The position numbers and the translations under genes were made by a program. From Streptomyces atratus (GTDB taxonomy: Bacteria > Actinomycetota > Actinomycetes > Streptomycetales > Streptomycetaceae): 64,000 nucleotides of DNA. The DNA is taken from contig NZ_FPJO01000004.1 of the NCBI RefSeq assembly GCF_900119365.1, forward strand, positions 62,001 through 126,000. Reading direction: 5' to 3'. The notes beneath the pieces were generated by a model. The model made no database searches. It saw only the letters and a program-made list of their open reading frames with translations, and was not told the origin of the DNA. Of the stretch, positions 24,843 through 34,061 are shown piece by piece. The number at the start of each line of letters is the position of its first letter. The stretch's first letter is position 1.

Positions 24843-26546
24843 TCAGCCGCCGGTGCCGAAGTGCCGCTCCACGATCGCCGCCGCGTCGGTGCCGCGCGGC
24901 AGGACGCCGTACTGGTGACCGCGGGTTTCGCCGAGCCGGGCGGCCACGAATGCCTCGGCCGAGGCCGCGGGAGCGTGACGGAGCATCAGCGAGGCCTGCA
25001 GGGCCAGCGCCATGCCCTCGACCGACGCCCGGGCCCGGGTCTGCGCCGTGAGCGGGTCGCGCAGGTCCTCGGCGAGCTCCCGGCGCACCCGGCGGACGTG
25101 TGCGTCCAGTACGGGGCTGGCGCCGGCCGTGATCTCCAGCTCGGCCCAGAAGGCGTCCAGCGACTGCGGTGTCTTTCCGATGCCGCGCAGCACATCGAGG
25201 GCGATGACGTTGCCGGACCCCTCCCACACCGCCATCACCGGCTGCTCGCGGTAGCGCCGGGCCAGCGGCCAGTCCTCGGTGTAGCCGTTGCCGCCCAGGC
25301 ACTCCAGCGCCTCGTAGGCGTGGTGCGGGCCGCGCTTGCAGATCCAGTACTTGGACACCGCGGTGGCCAGCCGGCGGAACATCTCCCCGGACTCGCCGCT
25401 GCCGCTCTCGTACGCGTGGGCCAGCCGCAGCGAGGTCCAGGTCGCGGCCTCCGTCTCCAGCGCCAGGTCGGCGAGGACCGCTGTCATGGCCGGCTGGTCG
25501 GCCAGCCGGACACCGAAGGCGCTGCGGTGCCGCGCGTGCCAGATCGCCTCCGACACCGACTGGCGCATGCCGGCGGTGGTGCCGAGCACACAGTCGAGCC
25601 GGGTGTGGTCGACCATCTCGATGATGGTCGGGACACCGCGGCCGGGCTCGCCGACCCGTACCGCCCAGGTGCCGTCGAACTCCACCTCGGAGGAGGCGTT
25701 CGACTTGTTGCCGAGCTTGTTCTTCAGCCGCTGGATGCGGACGGTGTTGCGGGTGCCGTCGGCCAGAACCCGCGGCACGAGGAAACAGGTGAGCCCGGCC
25801 TCGGCCTGGGCCAGCACCAGGAAGGCGTCCGACTGCGGGGCGGAGAAGAACCACTTGTGGCCGGTCAGCAGATGGGCCCGGCCCTCGGGGTCGGAGGCCA
25901 GCGGGACGGCCCGCGTGGTGTTGGCGCGTACGTCGGAGCCGCCCTGCTTCTCCGTCATCCCCATGCCGAAGGTGAGCCCGGATTTCTCGCCCGGGGCGAT
26001 CAGGCGGGGGTCGTACGAGCGGCTGAGCAGGCCCGGCAGCCAGTCCCGGCCCACCTCCGGATCGCGCTGCAGGACCGGGACCACGGCATGCGACATGGAC
26101 ATCGGGCAGCCGTGACCGGGTTCGATCTGGGTGAACAGCATGAACGACGCGGCCCGCGCCACCGCCGCCCCGGGCTTCGGGTCGGCCCAGCCCGCGGTGT
26201 GCGTGCCATGGCTCACGGCCGCGCCGATGATCTCGTGGTACGCGGGGTGGAAGTCGATCTCGTCGACGCGGTTGCCGTACCGGTCGTGGGTGCGCAGGGC
26301 GGGCGGCGAGGTGTGGGCGAGCTCGGTGGCGGTCTGGAAGCGCTCGGAGCCGACCAGGGTGCCGATCTCGTGCAGCTCCGGTTCGTGCCAGGCTGCGCCG
26401 AAGGTACGGACGGCCTCGGCGAGCGGCAGGTCGGTGCCGTACTCGTCGAGGTCCTTCCGGGGCGGTGCCTGGTTGGTGACCTCATGGGTGGGGTGCGGCG
26501 CGGGGGCCCAGGGCGGCAGGTCGGTTTGGTGCTGAGTGGCGGTCAT
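24843..26546 (-). CDS. AidB-like acyl-CoA dehydrogenase family protein
   Basis: A 567-residue flavoprotein of the acyl-CoA dehydrogenase superfamily, with the extra N-terminal region and length typical of AidB. FGMGMTEKQGGSDVRANTT contains the FAD-contacting MTEKQGGSD, HKWFFSAPQSDAFLVLAQ follows, and LECLGGNGYTED with VWEGSGNVIALDVLR is the AidB C-terminal signature. E. coli AidB is induced in the adaptive response to alkylation; here the role is inferred only. The start at 26546 gives PPWAPAPHPTHEVTNQAPP. A TetR gene lies 66 bp upstream on the same strand and is the likely regulator. Confidence 0.92.
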   Translation of the reverse strand: MTATQHQTDLPPWAPAPHPTHEVTNQAPPRKDLDEYGTDLPLAEAVRTFGAAWHEPELHEIGTLVGSERFQTATELAHTSPPALRTHDRYGNRVDEIDFHPAYHEIIGAAVSHGTHTAGWADPKPGAAVARAASFMLFTQIEPGHGCPMSMSHAVVPVLQRDPEVGRDWLPGLLSRSYDPRLIAPGEKSGLTFGMGMTEKQGGSDVRANTTRAVPLASDPEGRAHLLTGHKWFFSAPQSDAFLVLAQAEAGLTCFLVPRVLADGTRNTVRIQRLKNKLGNKSNASSEVEFDGTWAVRVGEPGRGVPTIIEMVDHTRLDCVLGTTAGMRQSVSEAIWHARHRSAFGVRLADQPAMTAVLADLALETEAATWTSLRLAHAYESGSGESGEMFRRLATAVSKYWICKRGPHHAYEALECLGGNGYTEDWPLARRYREQPVMAVWEGSGNVIALDVLRGIGKTPQSLDAFWAELEITAGASPVLDAHVRRVRRELAEDLRDPLTAQTRARASVEGMALALQASLMLRHAPAASAEAFVAARLGETRGHQYGVLPRGTDAAAIVERHFGTGG

Positions 26547-26612
26547 GGTGGGGGGGTCCTGTCCTGGGTCGGCGGTCGGGGAGGTGGGGGGATCGGGGCA
26601 GGCGGCTCGTGG

Positions 26613-27224
26613 TCAGGCGCCTTCGGCGCCGACCGCTCTGAGGCACAGCGTGGTGATGCTCTCCACGACCGGTTCCGGGTCGGTCCGCGCACTGACCGGC
26701 GAGAGCGGGCCGAGCAGTGCCTCGCCGACCGCCCCGATCACGGCGGCGGCCGACAACTTGGCGTTCTGCGGGGGCAGTTCACCTGCGGAGATCCCGGCGA
26801 CGATGACCGTCTCGGCGAGGAGGTGATAGCCGCGCCGGTAGGTGAGCCGCTCCTCCTCCACGAGCGGATCGACCGGCTCGGCCAGCAGTGCCCAGGCCGT
26901 ACGGGGGCTGCGCAGCGCGCGGTACGAGAAGACCTCGACGAGCGCCCGCAGCTGTTCGCCGGCACCGCTGTGTGCCCGCACCGCCTCCCGCACGGCGCCG
27001 AGCTCATGGCCCGCCACATGCCGGAAGACCGCGGCGAGCAGCTCCTGCTTGGACGAGAAGTGGTTGTACACGCTCCCGGTGGCGATGCCGGCCCGCCGGG
27101 CGAGCGCGGAGATGCTGGCCGCCGGGTATCCGCCCTCGGCGAGCAGCTGCCGTGCCGCGTCGAGCAGTCGTTCGCGATGGGCGAGCCGGGTCGCCTCCGT
27201 GCGGGCGGTGGGCCGGTAGGCCAT
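26613..27224 (-). CDS. TetR family transcriptional regulator
   Basis: A 203-residue one-component repressor. The N-terminal HTH is LLDAARQLLAEGGYPAASIS, ALARRAGIATGSVYNHFSSK, the standard TetR helix pattern. The remaining residues form a ligand-binding domain with PRTAWALLAEPVDPLVEEER and YRRGYHLLAETV, as in TetR proteins paired with acyl-CoA dehydrogenases. It is upstream of the AidB-like gene on the same strand. The intergenic sequence upstream has a near repeat TGTTGTTC...TGTTGTTC (27251 and 27269), which could be part of an operator. Confidence 0.9.
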   Translation of the reverse strand: MAYRPTARTEATRLAHRERLLDAARQLLAEGGYPAASISALARRAGIATGSVYNHFSSKQELLAAVFRHVAGHELGAVREAVRAHSGAGEQLRALVEVFSYRALRSPRTAWALLAEPVDPLVEEERLTYRRGYHLLAETVIVAGISAGELPPQNAKLSAAAVIGAVGEALLGPLSPVSARTDPEPVVESITTLCLRAVGAEGA

Positions 27225-27315
27225 GATCTGAACCTCGATTCATATCTTCTGTTGTTCAGCCAACCACTGTTGTTCTCCGGGTGCAATGGCCCGTCGCGGA
27301 ATCGTCCCGGCCGGT

Positions 27316-27552
27316 TCAGGAACCGTCGGTGGCGGATCCGAGCTCCTGCTCGGTCCACAGGGTCTTGCCGTCGGTGCTGTACCGGGTGCCCCCGTGGGCG
27401 GCGAGCCGGGAGACGATGAACAGCCCGCGCCCGCCCTCGTCGATGGTGCGGGCATGGTGCAGATGGGGTGCGATCGGGCTGCTGTCATGGACTTCGCAGG
27501 TGAGCGTGCGGTCCAGGATCAGCCGCAGGGGAGGGGTGCCGTGGCGGACCGC
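27316..27552 (-). pseudogene. C-terminal remnant of a HATPase/anti-sigma regulatory protein
   Basis: The frame contains AVRHGTPPLRLILDRTLTCE, HARTIDEGGRGLFIVSRLA and GKTLWTEQEL, which match the last part of Streptomyces RsbW-like ATP-binding domains (G1 box DEGGRGL, C-terminal KTLWTEQ). Homology stops at the remains of the N box: upstream of AVRHG (27552) the frame is unrelated and runs into the promoter of the divergent PHP gene. A complete domain needs about 60 further residues, so this is a broken gene or the end of a lost SpoIIE-HATPase fusion. Confidence 0.55.
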
Positions 27553-27764
27553 GCGGACTCCGCCATTGGAGGGGCACCGGACGGGTGAACCGCTGCCGGC
27601 CCGGTGTGCTTCGGGAGCGAGCGCCACCCGCGTGCCCCGGGCGCGACTCCCGTACTTCGTCCGGGGTTCACCGAATGGTTCCGGAATCAAGGAATCCTCC
27701 TGGTGGCGGCCCCGCGGTCCGGCCCCGGACCGCCGCCGCCCCGCACGAAGGAGAACGACGCGTC

Positions 27765-29438
27765 ATGTCCCACCCCGTGCCCGAATGGGCCGACCCCCAG
27801 GTTCCCGCGGAGTCGCTCGACCCCCAGGGACTCAGCCGCCGAGGGCTGATGCGCCGCGCCGGGCTGTTCGGCGCGGCCTTCGCCGCCGCCTCGCTGCCGC
27901 TGCCCGCGGTGGCCGACAGCCGGGGAGGCCGGTCCCACGGGCACGGTCACGGGCATGCCCCGGACCTGGTCTATCTGGTCGGCGACCACCACAACCACTC
28001 CGTGTACAGCCACGACGCCAAGTACACGTTCTCCCAACTCGCCTCGGCAGGACATAAGTTCGGCCTCGACTGGATGGTCCTCACCGAGCACAGCAACATC
28101 GGCCACGCCGAGTTCGGCGCCGCGCGGGAGCACCGGGAGATCCTCAAAGCCCGCGCCGACAACAAGCGCATGCTGATCTTCCAGGGGCTGGAGTGGTACA
28201 TCCCCGGAGCAGAGCACTGCACCGTCTTCTCACCGCCCGGACGGCACGAGGTCGACCTCCTCACCCGCTTCGAGGAGGCCTTCGACGGCAAGCTGCTCGG
28301 CTACACGGCCGGCGCCCCGACGCACCCCGACACCCCGCGGAACGAGGCGCACGCGGTCAAGGCCCTCAAGTGGCTGGCCGAACAGCGCCGCACCCGCTAC
28401 GTCGACGACGTACTCGTCCTCGCCAACCACCCCATGCGCCTCGGCATCGACTCCCCGCACGAGATGCGCGGCTGGCGCGACGCCGCCCCCGAGATCATGA
28501 TCGGCATGGAGGGCGCCCCCGGCGCCCAGGCAGGCGCGATACCGGGCTGGCACGCGGACACCAACGTCCGCGGCGAGTACAGCAATTCACCGTCCGCCGA
28601 CTCCTGGCCCGGCTACCCGCGCGAGGCCTACGTCACCTACGGCGGATTCGACTGGGCCACCGCGACCGTCGGCGGCCTGTGGGACGCGATGCTGGCGGAG
28701 GGCAAGCTCTTCACGATCACCTCCAACTCCGACGTCCACCGCGTCGCCCAGGACACCTGGGTCAACGGCGAGTGGCCGCCCGGCCAGAACTTCGACAACA
28801 CCGGCCACCTCCCCGACCCGTACAACACGACCGAACCGCAGCCCGGCGGCGACTTCTGGCCCGGCCAGTTCAGCCGTACCCACGTCGGCGTCACCCGGTA
28901 CGGCTACCGGAACGTGATGGAGGGGCTGCGGGCCGGCCGGGTCTGGGTCGACCACGGCCACCTCATCGACGGCATCGACGTCAAGGTGCGCGGCGAGCAC
29001 GGCAACAGCGCCACGCTCGGCGGCCGGCTGCGCGCCCGGCGCGGCGAGCGGCTCACCCTCACCGTCACGGTGACCGCCGCGTCCCGCCGCAACCCCTACG
29101 GAGTGCTGCCGCGCCTGGAGCACGTCGACGTCATCCGCGGAGCGGTCCGCGGCCCGGCCGCAGACCGCGACGACTGGCGTGCCCCCGACACCCGGCTCGC
29201 CCACACCGCCGACGTCTCCCGCCGCCGCGGCACGTACACCCTGCGCATCCCGGTCGGCCGCGCGGACGAGCCGTTCTACCTGCGGCTGCGCGGCAGCGAC
29301 GGCAAGCGCCACGGCAAGGGGTTCCTCGGCGCGGCGATCGACCCGCACGGCCCGCTGCCGCACGAGCCGGGCCAGGGAAATCCGTGGCTGGACACCTGGT
29401 TCTACACCAACCCGGTCTTCGTGGACGTCGCGCGCTGA
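27765..29438 (+). CDS. Tat-exported CehA/McbA-type PHP-domain metallohydrolase
   Basis: A 557-residue protein. The N-terminus has a twin-arginine signal, SRRGLMRRAGLFGAAFAAAS, ending near PAVADS. A His-rich stretch (HGHGHGH) follows. The PHP-type metal site is visible in VGDHHNHSVYSHD, DWMVLTEHSNIGH, VLVLANHPMRLGIDSPHEM and ITSNSDVHR. CehA/McbA relatives hydrolyse carbamate or phosphoester bonds; the true substrate is unknown. The C-terminal 130 residues resemble a beta-sandwich. AAGGAG lies 11 nt before the ATG at 27765. Convergent with pgm, separated by a strong hairpin. Confidence 0.87.
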   Translation: MSHPVPEWADPQVPAESLDPQGLSRRGLMRRAGLFGAAFAAASLPLPAVADSRGGRSHGHGHGHAPDLVYLVGDHHNHSVYSHDAKYTFSQLASAGHKFGLDWMVLTEHSNIGHAEFGAAREHREILKARADNKRMLIFQGLEWYIPGAEHCTVFSPPGRHEVDLLTRFEEAFDGKLLGYTAGAPTHPDTPRNEAHAVKALKWLAEQRRTRYVDDVLVLANHPMRLGIDSPHEMRGWRDAAPEIMIGMEGAPGAQAGAIPGWHADTNVRGEYSNSPSADSWPGYPREAYVTYGGFDWATATVGGLWDAMLAEGKLFTITSNSDVHRVAQDTWVNGEWPPGQNFDNTGHLPDPYNTTEPQPGGDFWPGQFSRTHVGVTRYGYRNVMEGLRAGRVWVDHGHLIDGIDVKVRGEHGNSATLGGRLRARRGERLTLTVTVTAASRRNPYGVLPRLEHVDVIRGAVRGPAADRDDWRAPDTRLAHTADVSRRRGTYTLRIPVGRADEPFYLRLRGSDGKRHGKGFLGAAIDPHGPLPHEPGQGNPWLDTWFYTNPVFVDVAR

Positions 29439-29449
29439 GCCCGCGCGAA

Positions 29450-29481
29450 CGGCCGGGGCGGCCTCCGGGCCGCCCCGGCCG
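29450..29481. terminator. Bidirectional stem-loop between PHP gene and pgm
   Basis: A perfect 14-bp stem (CGGCCGGGGCGGCC at 29450-29463 and its complement at 29468-29481) with a 4-nt loop lies 12 bp after the PHP gene stop and 4 bp before the pgm stop. It is positioned to terminate both converging genes. Confidence 0.7.
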
Positions 29482-29484
29482 GAC

Positions 29485-31125
29485 TCAGGACTCCAGCGCC
29501 GCGGAGACCACGGCCCTGGCCTCCTCCTGCACCCGGCCGAGATGGTCGGCGCCCAGGAACGACTCCGCGTAGATCTTGTACACGTCCTCGGTACCCGAGG
29601 GGCGCGCGGCGAACCAGGCGTTCTCGGTGGTCACCTTGATGCCGCCGATCGGTGCGCCGTTGCCGGGCGCCTCGGTCAGCACGGCCGTGACCGGCTCTCC
29701 GGCCAGCGTGTCGGCGGTGACCTGCTCGGGGGAGAGACGCGCGAGGACCGCCTTCTGCTCGCGGTCGGCGGGAGCGTCGATCCGGGCGTACGCGGGCTCA
29801 CCGAACCGGGCGGTGAGCGCCGCGTAGTGCTCGGACGGGGACTTGCCCGTCACCGCGAGGATCTCCGAGGCCAGCAGCGCCAGGAGGATGCCGTCCTTGT
29901 CGGTCGTCCACACCGATCCGTCGCGGCGCAGGAACGAGGCCCCGGCGGACTCCTCGCCGCCGAACCCGAGCGAACCGTCGACCAGACCGTCCACGAACCA
30001 CTTGAAGCCGACCGGCACTTCGACCAGCTCACGGCCGAGACCGGCGGCGACCCGGTCGATCATGCCCGACGAGACCAGCGTCTTGCCGACCCCCGCGGAA
30101 GCAGGCCACTGCTCGCGGTGGGCGTACAGGTAGTCGATGGCGACGGCGAGGTAGTGGTTCGGGTTCATCAGCCCGGCGTCCGGCGTCACGATGCCGTGCC
30201 GGTCGGCGTCGGCGTCGTTCCCGGTCGCGATCTGATAGCGCTCCCGCTGCCCGATCAGCGAGGCCATCGCGTACGGCGACGAGCAGTCCATCCGGATCTT
30301 TCCGTCCCAGTCCAGCGTCATGAACCGCCAGGTGGGGTCGGTCAGCGGATTGACCACCGTCAGATCGAGCCGGTGCTGCTCGGCGATCCGGCCCCAGTAC
30401 GCGACCGACGCGCCGCCCAACGGGTCGGCGCCGATGCGCACTCCGGCCGTGCGGATCGCGTCCAGGTCGAGCACGGACGGCAGGTCGGCCACGTAGTTGC
30501 CGAGGAAGTCGTACGTCCCGGTGGTCGACGCCGCCCGTGCGCGGGCGTACGGCAGCCGGCGCACGTCCTTCATCCCGCCCGCGATGATCTCGTTGGCCCG
30601 CTCCTGGATCCAGCCGGTGGCATCGGACCCGGCGGGACCGCCGTTCGGCGGGTTGTACTTGAACCCGCCGTCGCCGGGCGGGTTGTGGGACGGAGTGACC
30701 ACCACACCGTCGGCGAGGTGCCCCTTCCGGCCCCGGTTGTGGCCGAGGACGGCGTGCGAGACCGCCGGGGTCGGGGTGTAGCCGTCGGCCGGATCGATGA
30801 GCACGGTCACGTCATTGGCGGCGAACACCTCGACGGCGGTGTTCCGGGCCGGCTCCGACAGCGCATGGGTGTCGGCGCCGAGGAAGAGCGGCCCGTCCGT
30901 GCCCCGGCGCGCCCGGTACTCGCTGATGGCCTGGCTGGTGGCGGCGATGTGGTCCTCGTTGAACGCGGTGGCCGTCGACGACCCGCGGTGACCGGAGGTA
31001 CCGAACGCCACCCGCTGGTCCGGCTCGGCCGGGTCCGGGTGCAGCGTGTAGTACGCCGTCACCAGCCGGGCCACATCGATGAGATCCTCCGGCCGGGCCG
31101 GCTGTCCAGCTCGTTCGTGCGGCAT
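29485..31125 (-). CDS. pgm: Phosphoglucomutase (alpha-D-glucose phosphate-specific)
   Basis: A 546-residue alpha-D-phosphohexomutase that interconverts glucose-1-phosphate and glucose-6-phosphate. [12 protein letters not shown] is the N-terminal substrate loop. [21 protein letters not shown] carries the phosphoserine (SHNP). [13 protein letters not shown] is the Mg-binding loop, [14 protein letters not shown] the sugar-binding loop, and [16 protein letters not shown] the phosphate-binding loop. GGAGGAG six bases before the ATG at 31125 fixes the start over an upstream ATG at 31167. It supplies activated glucose for glycogen and polysaccharide synthesis. Confidence 0.96.
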   Translation of the reverse strand: MPHERAGQPARPEDLIDVARLVTAYYTLHPDPAEPDQRVAFGTSGHRGSSTATAFNEDHIAATSQAISEYRARRGTDGPLFLGADTHALSEPARNTAVEVFAANDVTVLIDPADGYTPTPAVSHAVLGHNRGRKGHLADGVVVTPSHNPPGDGGFKYNPPNGGPAGSDATGWIQERANEIIAGGMKDVRRLPYARARAASTTGTYDFLGNYVADLPSVLDLDAIRTAGVRIGADPLGGASVAYWGRIAEQHRLDLTVVNPLTDPTWRFMTLDWDGKIRMDCSSPYAMASLIGQRERYQIATGNDADADRHGIVTPDAGLMNPNHYLAVAIDYLYAHREQWPASAGVGKTLVSSGMIDRVAAGLGRELVEVPVGFKWFVDGLVDGSLGFGGEESAGASFLRRDGSVWTTDKDGILLALLASEILAVTGKSPSEHYAALTARFGEPAYARIDAPADREQKAVLARLSPEQVTADTLAGEPVTAVLTEAPGNGAPIGGIKVTTENAWFAARPSGTEDVYKIYAESFLGADHLGRVQEEARAVVSAALES

Positions 31126-31331
31126 CTGCCACTCCTCCGTGTCGGTCGCTGCGGTCTTCCCCGCCATATTTTCGCCGGTGGCCCGCGCCGCTTCGCGACT
31201 GCCCCGCCCGGACGGGCCGAATCCCGCTGGCGGATCCGACGGGCTCCGGCATAGGTTCGTCCACGATCATGAGCAGTTCACCACCGGACCGTGCGAGGCG
31301 GCGGGTTTCCGGCCGGACCAGGAGAGACGAG

Positions 31332-31814
31332 ATGGCACCGAACGATTCCGCACCGGACGGCCGGATACTGCTGCGCGGCGCCACCGCCGAGGACGCCGGA
31401 CCGCTGACCCGGCTCTTCCTCGCCTCGCGCGCCGAGTCCATGCCGTACCTGCCGAAGGTGCACAGCGACGAGGACACCCTCGCCTGGATGACCCATGTGG
31501 TCCTGCCCGGAACGACGGTGCGGATCGCCGAGACCGGCACCGGAGAGCTGCTGGGCTTCGCCTCCCTGGACGGAACCGAGCTGGAACACCTCTATCTGCG
31601 CCCCGACGTACGGCGCCGGGGCATCGGCACACTGCTCCTGGCCGATGTGCGTGAACGCGCGGCCGAGGAGCTCACGCTGTACGTCTTCCAGCGCAATACG
31701 GACGCCCGGGCCTTCTACGAGCGGCACGGCTTCACCGCGGTCGGCCTCGACGACGGCAGCCGCAACGAGGAGAACGAACCGGATGTCAGATACCGGTGGA
31801 CGGCGAACGGCTGA
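31332..31814 (+). CDS. GNAT family N-acetyltransferase
   Basis: A 160-residue acetyltransferase. ILLRGATAEDAGPLTRLFLA is the usual first strand and helix. LEHLYLRPDVRRRGIGTLLL holds the acetyl-CoA pyrophosphate motif R/Q-x-x-G-x-G/A (RRRGIG). LYVFQRNTDARAFYERHGF completes the fold. The ATG at 31332 is preceded by AGGAGA. Substrate unknown. Its stop at 31814 falls two bases before the point where GH13 homology begins in another frame, so its 3' end is a deletion junction. Confidence 0.9.
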   Translation: MAPNDSAPDGRILLRGATAEDAGPLTRLFLASRAESMPYLPKVHSDEDTLAWMTHVVLPGTTVRIAETGTGELLGFASLDGTELEHLYLRPDVRRRGIGTLLLADVRERAAEELTLYVFQRNTDARAFYERHGFTAVGLDDGSRNEENEPDVRYRWTANG

Positions 31815-31815
31815 G

Positions 31816-32346
31816 CTCGCCCTGCCCGGCGCGGTCTGTCTCTATCAGGGCGAGGAACTGGGATTTCCGGAAGCCGACGTCCCGCGCGAGCGGATCCAGG
31901 ATCCGATGCACCTGCGCTCGGGCGGCACCGACCCGGGACGCGACGGCTGCCGGGTCCCGTTTCCGTGGTCGGCGCAGGAACCGTACGCCGGGTTCGGTTC
32001 CACCACGGAGCCATGGCTCCCGCAGCCGGCCGGCTGGTCCTCGTACGCCGCCGACCGGCAGAGCACCGACCCGGAGTCGATGCTCAGCCTCTACCGCGAG
32101 GCGCTGCGGCTGCGCCGGACCGAGCCCGGCTTCCGCGCCGCGGGGGCCGCCGGCCGGCAGCTGACCTGGCCGCCCTCCGCGCCCGGCGTGCTCGCCTTCA
32201 CCCGCACCGGCGGGCCGACCTGTGTGGTCGGTCCGGGGGAGGAGCCCGTGGAGCTGCCCGAAGGCACGGACACCCTGCTGCTCAGCGGCCCGCTGGACGA
32301 GCGGGGGCGGCTCCCGCGGGACACCGCGGCCTGGCTGCGGCCGTAG
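31816..32346 (+). pseudogene. C-terminal third of a GH13 alpha-glucosidase
   Basis: The frame starts abruptly with LALPGAVCLYQGEELGFPEA, followed by DPMHLRSGGTDPGRDGCRVP, STDPESMLSLYREALRLRR and a C-terminal beta-domain ending PLDERGRLPRDTAAWLRP. This is the end of an oligo-1,6-glucosidase/alpha-glucosidase (normally about 530-560 residues). The N-terminal 350 or so residues with the catalytic Asp and Glu are absent. An ATG at 31783 inside the GNAT gene is in frame, so a short hybrid peptide could be made, but it cannot be catalytic. Confidence 0.75.
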
Positions 32347-32408
32347 GGCCGCCCGCACGGGCAGGACTCAGGATCGCGGGGAGACGGGCGCTGCGGCACA
32401 GTGGGCAC

Positions 32409-32726
32409 ATGGACGATCTCAATGCCCTCGCCGACGAGCATCTGGCCGCGGCCCGGGCCTCCGCGCACGGCCGCAGCGCCCACCGCCTGCTGCACGAGGA
32501 AACCCTGAGGCAGACCGTCATCGCCCTGACCTCGGGTTCCGCCCTCGACGAGCACAACGCCCCCGCCGCGGCCTCCCTCCAGGTGCTCCGCGGCAGGGTC
32601 CGGCTCACGGCGGCCTCGGGCGATGTGGAGCTGAGCGCCGGAGAGCTCCAGCCGCTCCCGCAGGAGCGGCACGGGCTGCTGGCGCTGGAGGACGCCGTGG
32701 TGCTGCTGACCGCCGTCAACGACTGA
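32409..32726 (+). CDS. Small cupin-like protein
   Basis: A 105-residue single-domain protein: LHEETLRQTVIALTSGSALD, EHNAPAAASLQVLRGRVRL, GDVELSAGELQPLPQERHGL. This is a cupin barrel with a reduced metal site (EH in the first motif, ERHG in the second). Such short cupins are common in Streptomyces and lack known substrates. No clear ribosome site precedes the ATG at 32409. The end overlaps the convergent MFS gene by 11 bp. Confidence 0.75.
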   Translation: MDDLNALADEHLAAARASAHGRSAHRLLHEETLRQTVIALTSGSALDEHNAPAAASLQVLRGRVRLTAASGDVELSAGELQPLPQERHGLLALEDAVVLLTAVND

Positions 32727-33981
32727 CGGTGACGGTGCGGGGACGTGCGGCGGAGGCCGCCCGTACGCGCTCCAGGATCCACAGCACCAGGCTGCCCGCG
32801 GCGAGCGCACCGCCCAGGAGGCAGATGCCGCTCCAGCCAGCCCGGGACCAGACCACCGAAGCGAGCGCGGCCCCGGCCGCCCCGCCCAGGAAGAAGAGCG
32901 TCATGAACGCGGAATTGATCCGGTTGCGGGCCTCCGGGCGGAGCGCGTAGATCACGTTCTGGCTGCTGTTGAGTCCCGCCTGCTGGGCGATGTTCAGCAG
33001 GATCACGCCGACCGTCAGCCACAGCAGCGACGACTCACCGGCCAGCAGCGGCAGCCAGGCGAGCGTGAGGAGCGCGGCCGCCGTCCCCGATACGGCCTGC
33101 ACCCGGCCGCGGTCGCTCAGCCGGGCCGCGATGTTCATGCCCACCACACCGATGACGCCCACCAGGCCGAAGAGCCCGATGGCGGCCGCGTTCCAGTGGA
33201 AGGGCGGCCGCGTCAGCAGGAACGTCAGCGCGGTCAGCTGCACGCTGTACGAGGCCATGGAGAACGCGCCGATGGCCGCCCGCCGGCGCAACAGGGGCTC
33301 CTGCCGCAGCAGGGCCAGCGTGGAGCGCAGCAGCCCGGTGTACGACATCGTGGCCGAGCCGTGCGGCCGGGGCAGGCGGGGGAGCCGACGGTGCAGAAGT
33401 ACCGCCATGACGGCCATGAGCAGCGCGTTCACCCAGTACACGGTCCGCCAGCCGCCGAGCTCGGACAGCGCGCCCGCGGCCAGCCGCCCGAACAGCCCGC
33501 CGAGCAGCACGCCGGACATCACGACGCCGACGATCCTGCCGCGCTCGGCCGGAGCCGCGAGCGCCGCCGCGAACGGCACCACGACCTGGGCCCCGACGGA
33601 GGTCAGTGCGGTCAGCAGCGTGCCCGCGATCAGCAGCGGGCCGGTGGGGGCGGCGGCCGTGGCCAGGAGGAAGAAGGCGGTGAGCGCGAACAGGCCCACG
33701 GCGAGCCGCCGTCGGTCCATGACGTCCCCGAGCGGGACGAGCAGGATCAGCCCCAGCGCGTACCCGGCCTGGGCAGCGGTCACGATCAGCCCCGCCGCGG
33801 TGACACCGATGCCCAGATTCACCTCGATGATGTCGAGGAGCGGCTGCGCGAAGTAGTTCCCGGCGCAGGAGAGGGCGGCGGCCAGAGCCATCAGCAGAAC
33901 CAGACCGCGCCCGAGCGCGGGCTGTCCGGACATCGCGCGGGGCACGGCCCGGCTGCGGGTTTCGTGAGTGGTGTGAGCCAT
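32716..33981 (-). CDS. MFS transporter
   Basis: A 421-residue, 12-helix major facilitator. After a short cytoplasmic N-terminus, GLVLLMALAAALSCAGNYFA is the first helix. VPLGDVMDRRRLAVGLFAL is the intracellular 2-3 loop motif, and AERGRIVGVVMSGVLLGGLF a central helix. It resembles sugar-efflux and drug-efflux-type MFS proteins (AraJ/YnfM-like). The start at 33981 follows GGGGCAC. Divergent from a LysR gene with a palindromic site in the 80-bp gap, so the LysR protein likely controls it. Confidence 0.9.
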   Translation of the reverse strand: MAHTTHETRSRAVPRAMSGQPALGRGLVLLMALAAALSCAGNYFAQPLLDIIEVNLGIGVTAAGLIVTAAQAGYALGLILLVPLGDVMDRRRLAVGLFALTAFFLLATAAAPTGPLLIAGTLLTALTSVGAQVVVPFAAALAAPAERGRIVGVVMSGVLLGGLFGRLAAGALSELGGWRTVYWVNALLMAVMAVLLHRRLPRLPRPHGSATMSYTGLLRSTLALLRQEPLLRRRAAIGAFSMASYSVQLTALTFLLTRPPFHWNAAAIGLFGLVGVIGVVGMNIAARLSDRGRVQAVSGTAAALLTLAWLPLLAGESSLLWLTVGVILLNIAQQAGLNSSQNVIYALRPEARNRINSAFMTLFFLGGAAGAALASVVWSRAGWSGICLLGGALAAGSLVLWILERVRAASAARPRTVTVSR

Positions 33982-34034
33982 GTGCCCCAGCGTCCGGGAT
34001 CGACCATCCATGAGTCCAACACATGTTTTTCATT

Positions 34035-34061
34035 CCATCGATCGTGGTTCACGATGGATGG
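34035..34061. promoter_or_regulatory. LysR-type operator between the MFS and LysR genes
   Basis: A 12+12-bp inverted repeat with a 3-nt centre: CCATCGATCGTG-GTT-CACGATGGATGG, 11 of 12 positions matching. The core ATCGTGGTTCACGAT is a perfect T-N11-A LysR box (34041-34055). The repeat ends one base before the LysR ATG, suggesting autorepression as well as control of the divergent transporter. Confidence 0.65.

Noticed and set aside
24861..27419. 852-codon open frame on the plus strand
   Set aside because: It lies opposite the AidB-like and TetR genes, and its composition (rich in Arg, Gly, Val, His) is that of antisense G/C-rich sequence.
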